Shown here: positions 6,939 to 9,264 of the stretch, one piece after another
How the letters are laid out: every line of letters starts with the position of its first letter
How positions within the stretch are numbered: position 1 is the first letter of the stretch
Source of the DNA: Gammaproteobacteria bacterium
Lineage (GTDB): Bacteria > Pseudomonadota > Gammaproteobacteria > Comchoanobacterales > Comchoanobacteraceae
Reading direction: 5' to 3'
DNA length: 9,264 nt
NCBI GenBank assembly: GCA_030829925.1
Contig: JAURNZ010000044.1
Coordinates: 1 to 9,264, forward strand
Notes under the pieces: generated by a model
Told to the model about the DNA's origin: nothing
What the model saw: only the letters and a program-made list of their open reading frames with translations
The model's database searches: none
Position numbers and translations under genes: made by a program

Positions 6939-7550
6939 ATGTTAAAAGAAATTTTCTATAGTGTAATAAATTGGCGCGAAAGCATCGTTACACAAAGCAG
7001 CAATCGCAAAATAAAACAATACCCAAGCACTTTCATGCATGACTATGAGCGCAAACAATCAGCTAAACTTATGCGCGTTAATCACATCGGAGAAGTTTGC
7101 GCACAAGCCTTGTACACAGGCCAGCTATTAATGGCCAGAGAAAATGATTTAAAAAAAACATTATTGCATGCCAAATCCGAAGAAATTGACCACCTTGTTT
7201 GGTGCTATGGCGCACTAAATAGGCTGCACTCCAACCCAAGTATAATTATCCCAACATGGTTTTCAGGAGCTCTTATGTTAAGCCTTATATTCAGCATTAC
7301 AGGCGATGAATATAATGCTTTATTTTTAGAAGAAACAGAACTCCAAGTTGCACGACATTTAGAAAAACATCTTCAACTCATGCCATGGAGCGATACAATA
7401 TCTTTAGAAATTTTAAACACGATGCTTGAAGAAGAAATTGAACATGCCAAAAATGCAAAATCGTTTACAGACAAAGAAATGCACCACTCATTAAAAATGT
7501 TTATGCGGCTTAATGCAAAAGTTATGACTTCTTTAGGCCAATATATCTAA
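6939..7550 (+). CDS. coq7: Coq7-type demethoxyubiquinone hydroxylase
   Basis: Ferritin-like di-iron monooxygenase that hydroxylates 2-octaprenyl-3-methyl-6-methoxy-1,4-benzoquinol in ubiquinone biosynthesis; a functional substitute for the flavin enzyme UbiF of E. coli. The 203-aa product carries the di-iron ligands in order: E52 (NHIGEVCAQALY), E82-x2-H85 (EEIDHLVW), E134 (EETELQVARHL) and E166-x2-H169 (EEIEHA). A hydrophobic segment around 105-121 fits the monotopic membrane-facing helix of the family. ATG 6939 gives an N-terminal stretch aligning with other bacterial Coq7 proteins; there is no Shine-Dalgarno motif and a TATAAT lies just upstream. It is divergent from yqgE and overlaps the convergent M23 gene by 4 nt (CTAA). 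Confidence 0.95.
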   Translation: MLKEIFYSVINWRESIVTQSSNRKIKQYPSTFMHDYERKQSAKLMRVNHIGEVCAQALYTGQLLMARENDLKKTLLHAKSEEIDHLVWCYGALNRLHSNPSIIIPTWFSGALMLSLIFSITGDEYNALFLEETELQVARHLEKHLQLMPWSDTISLEILNTMLEEEIEHAKNAKSFTDKEMHHSLKMFMRLNAKVMTSLGQYI

Positions 7551-8755
7551 ACTGAATCAGAAAAACTCAGCCTTAACATATCCCATTTGGCTTGCTCTTG
7601 CTTGTGAATTTTTAATTCTTGCGGGCCAAGCTTAGACAACCTTGGCAAAATTGAATTCACTGGATCAATCGGCGTATTGTGCTTTCTAATTTCATAATGA
7701 ACATGTGGCCCAGTAGAAACACCCGTTGAACCAACATACCCAATAAGATCACCTGCATGAACATAACTACCAACTTTAATATTTTTTGCAAAATGGTGCA
7801 TATGGGCATACAAAGTCTTATAATCACCATCGTGCTGCACAATGATTGTATTACCATAGCCACCCTTAACACCAGCATAAGTAACTTTTCCTGGTGCAGT
7901 AACCTTAATTCTTGTCTTCATTTTAGCAGCCAAGTCAACGCCATGGTGCGGCTTCACAATTCCGTATACCGGGTGCTTACGCCCCTTTGAGAAAGGCGAG
8001 CTGATGTGGGAAAAATGGACTGGGTACTTAATAAATGAAATCGTTGCTGAACGACCGCTTTCATCATAGAAATTTTTACTTTTCCCACTATATCGTGTTA
8101 AATGGATTTTCTGCTTGGTACCTGTATACAACACATCTACTACATGCCCAAGCATCTCAACACCATGATCCATACGCTTGCGCTCAAATAAAAACTCTAC
8201 TCGATCACCTTTGCGAACAAGCTTCCCATCTTGCAACACCGACCTCAGTGCTGTATTGATCTCATTTAGCAGTTGAGCATCATATCCTTTTTTACGCCCA
8301 TCTTGAAATATACTCGTTTTAATATTAATTTCACCATAATCAATTGACTTTGTGACGTCTAGCGCCTTTTTTTCAACGGAAAGTTGATCACCAAGCCTAA
8401 CAACAGATATTAAGCTTTTGCCAGCTACTATATGACATGATTTAAATTTTTTGTTTGATTTATAACAAACAATAGGCTGGGAAGTTTGAACATCTGTCAA
8501 TAATCTTTGCTTCGACTTTGGCAACTTCCATAAACTTTGCGCCAACGACTTTGAAGCACCATGCCTCTGCAAAAAACCAACGACTGTTTCTTTAGGCTTA
8601 AGAAAATCAGCTCCTGTAGGTGGAGCTGGTGCAATATACCCTTGCACAGGGGCATCACTAAGCTTTACATTATTGGATGCAATTTTTGCAGTTGCAACAG
8701 AAAGCCATAATACGGTTAACACCGAAATTAATAATAATTTTATAAAATCCTTCAT
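7547..8755 (-). CDS. Secreted M23-family peptidoglycan endopeptidase (MepM-like)
   Basis: Zinc metallopeptidase of the LytM/M23 family, inferred to cut peptide cross-links in periplasmic peptidoglycan as E. coli MepM does. The 402-aa product has a signal peptide (hydrophobic core about 5-20, AxA motif ATA 21-23, likely cleaved after A23), a middle domain resembling the OapA/Csd3-type region found before M23 domains (about 90-220), and a C-terminal M23 domain with zinc ligands H270-x3-D274 and the HxH pair H351/H353, plus catalytic H318 in YAHMHH. All catalytic motifs are present, so it should be active rather than an EnvC/NlpD-type activator. Cys97 and Cys107 could form a periplasmic disulfide. 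I chose ATG 8755 over in-frame TTG 8761 because the signal peptide begins MKDFIK; neither has a clear ribosome site. The 3' end overlaps coq7. Confidence 0.9.
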   Translation of the reverse strand: MKDFIKLLLISVLTVLWLSVATAKIASNNVKLSDAPVQGYIAPAPPTGADFLKPKETVVGFLQRHGASKSLAQSLWKLPKSKQRLLTDVQTSQPIVCYKSNKKFKSCHIVAGKSLISVVRLGDQLSVEKKALDVTKSIDYGEINIKTSIFQDGRKKGYDAQLLNEINTALRSVLQDGKLVRKGDRVEFLFERKRMDHGVEMLGHVVDVLYTGTKQKIHLTRYSGKSKNFYDESGRSATISFIKYPVHFSHISSPFSKGRKHPVYGIVKPHHGVDLAAKMKTRIKVTAPGKVTYAGVKGGYGNTIIVQHDGDYKTLYAHMHHFAKNIKVGSYVHAGDLIGYVGSTGVSTGPHVHYEIRKHNTPIDPVNSILPRLSKLGPQELKIHKQEQAKWDMLRLSFSDSV

Positions 8756-8791
8756 AGCCAACAGAAATAATTAATTAAATAACACCAAACT

Positions 8792-8819
8792 AGCATAACA
8801 TTAAAATTCTCTAAGTCCA
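8792..8819 (-). promoter_or_regulatory. Weak candidate promoter for the M23 peptidase gene
   Basis: Minus-strand -35 TGGACT (8819-8814) and -10 TATGCT (8797-8792), 16 bp apart, each 4 of 6 matches to consensus. It would give a leader of about 30 nt. The only alternatives are AT-rich runs without good spacing. Low confidence. Confidence 0.3.
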
Positions 8820-8857
8820 GAAGATCATCACAGTTAGTAGCTTTTTTTTTAATGACA

Positions 8858-8866
8858 TGCTAATAT
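8858..8866 (+). promoter_or_regulatory. Extended -10 promoter element before rpoH
   Basis: TGCTAATAT is an extended -10 (TGn plus TAATAT, 8861-8866) with no good -35; a run of nine T (8842-8850) lies in the spacer region. The -10 ends 7 nt before the rpoH ATG, predicting a start point at or one base before the start codon. Other promoters, such as stress-sigma types, could lie in the 118-nt spacer unseen. Confidence 0.5.
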
Positions 8867-8873
8867 TTAATCG

Positions 8874-9264
8874 ATGATTAAAGATCTAACCATAAAAAAA
8901 TCCCAGCTTTTTCCTCAAGCTATTCCTCTGGGCTCTATTGAGGCATACATAAAATATGTTAATGGCATACAAATGCTTAGCATTGAAGAAGAAAAGATTT
9001 TGGTTGAGCAAATGACAGCTGGAGATATCTCTGCAGCAAAATCATTGGTAATGTCTCATCTTCGCTTTGTTGTACATGTTGCCAAAAGATATTCAGGTTA
9101 CAATCTAGGCTTGTCGGACCTCATTCAAGAAGGCAATGTTGGGCTTCTTGAGGCTATCAAACGCTTTGACCCAAAAGCAAATGTTAGATTAGCCACTTAT
9201 GCTATATACTGGATAAAATCAAAAATAAATGACTTTGTAATTGAAAATTGCAAAATGGTCAAAA
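8874..9264 (+). CDS. rpoH: RNA polymerase sigma-32 factor RpoH, N-terminal 130 residues (3' end outside window)
   Basis: Heat-shock sigma factor directing RNA polymerase to chaperone and protease genes. The visible part has the RpoH-type start (PLGSIEAYIKYVNGIQMLSIEEE, read from about residue 18), region 2.1-2.2 SHLRFVVHVAKRYSGY and DLIQEGNVGLLEAIKRFDP (61-100), and region 2.3-2.4 VRLATYAIYWIKSKIND (104-120). The YWIK motif resembles RpoH HWIK rather than the WWIR of RpoD and RpoS. Residues 124-127 read ENCK, where most RpoH proteins have RNWR, a notable divergence. The diagnostic RpoH box (QRKLFFN) would lie beyond the window, so a divergent paralogue cannot be excluded. There is no Shine-Dalgarno motif before ATG 8874. 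It is divergent from the M23 gene; ftsY, ftsE and ftsX, its common upstream neighbours, are not here. Confidence 0.9.
   Translation, partial: MIKDLTIKKSQLFPQAIPLGSIEAYIKYVNGIQMLSIEEEKILVEQMTAGDISAAKSLVMSHLRFVVHVAKRYSGYNLGLSDLIQEGNVGLLEAIKRFDPKANVRLATYAIYWIKSKINDFVIENCKMVK

Noticed and set aside
7657..8259. Other-frame open frames across the M23 gene, on both strands
   Set aside because: The M23 reading carries a signal peptide and full zinc-site motifs; the others have no recognisable content.
8842..8850. Run of nine T upstream of rpoH as a terminator
   Set aside because: No GC-rich stem precedes it and no rightward gene ends nearby; it more likely forms part of the rpoH promoter spacer.

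Overview
The window is a compact, AT-rich piece of what looks like a gammaproteobacterial chromosome. The protein sequences support this: Nth aligns residue for residue with the E. coli enzyme (211 aa, same catalytic and Fe-S positions), and DnaA, DnaN, RecF, YqgE, YqgF and the RpoH N-terminus are all of proteobacterial type. Ubiquinone hydroxylation by a Coq7-type di-iron enzyme points to a respiring organism. I cannot place it to genus. Strong A/T preference, tiny spacers and overlapping genes suggest a streamlined genome.

Layout from left to right. (1) A rightward cluster, metG (3' part only), a lone soluble RnfB-like three-cluster ferredoxin, and nth, with genes almost touching or overlapping. 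(2) A leftward cluster, yqgE, ruvX (yqgF), dnaA, dnaN, recF, with gaps of -1, 39, 10 and -4 nt, probably one operon. It meets nth tail to tail with an 8-nt overlap. (3) Rightward coq7, divergent from yqgE across a 75-nt promoter region. (4) A leftward secreted M23 peptidoglycan hydrolase that overlaps the coq7 stop by 4 nt. (5) Rightward rpoH, cut by the window edge, divergent from the M23 gene across 118 nt.

Most genes are housekeeping: replication initiation and clamp (dnaA, dnaN), gap repair (recF), Holliday-junction or pre-rRNA nuclease (ruvX), base excision repair (nth), aminoacylation (metG), ubiquinone synthesis (coq7), wall remodelling (M23) and heat-shock sigma (rpoH). I see no rRNA, tRNA, CRISPR, insertion sequence or phage gene, and no gene-free stretch over 300 bases.

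The points that go beyond routine annotation are these. A 16-bp parS-like centromere site with a perfect 14-bp palindrome lies inside recF. The dnaA operon follows yqgE-yqgF, has no gyrB after recF, and leaves no room for an oriC beside dnaA. Candidate -10 elements sit 6 to 8 nt before the start codons of coq7, rpoH, yqgE and perhaps dnaA, suggesting leaderless mRNAs. The rnf operon usually expected between metG and nth in relatives appears reduced to one soluble RnfB-like protein. RpoH is divergent in its region 2.4. I did not find a clearly new multi-gene system.
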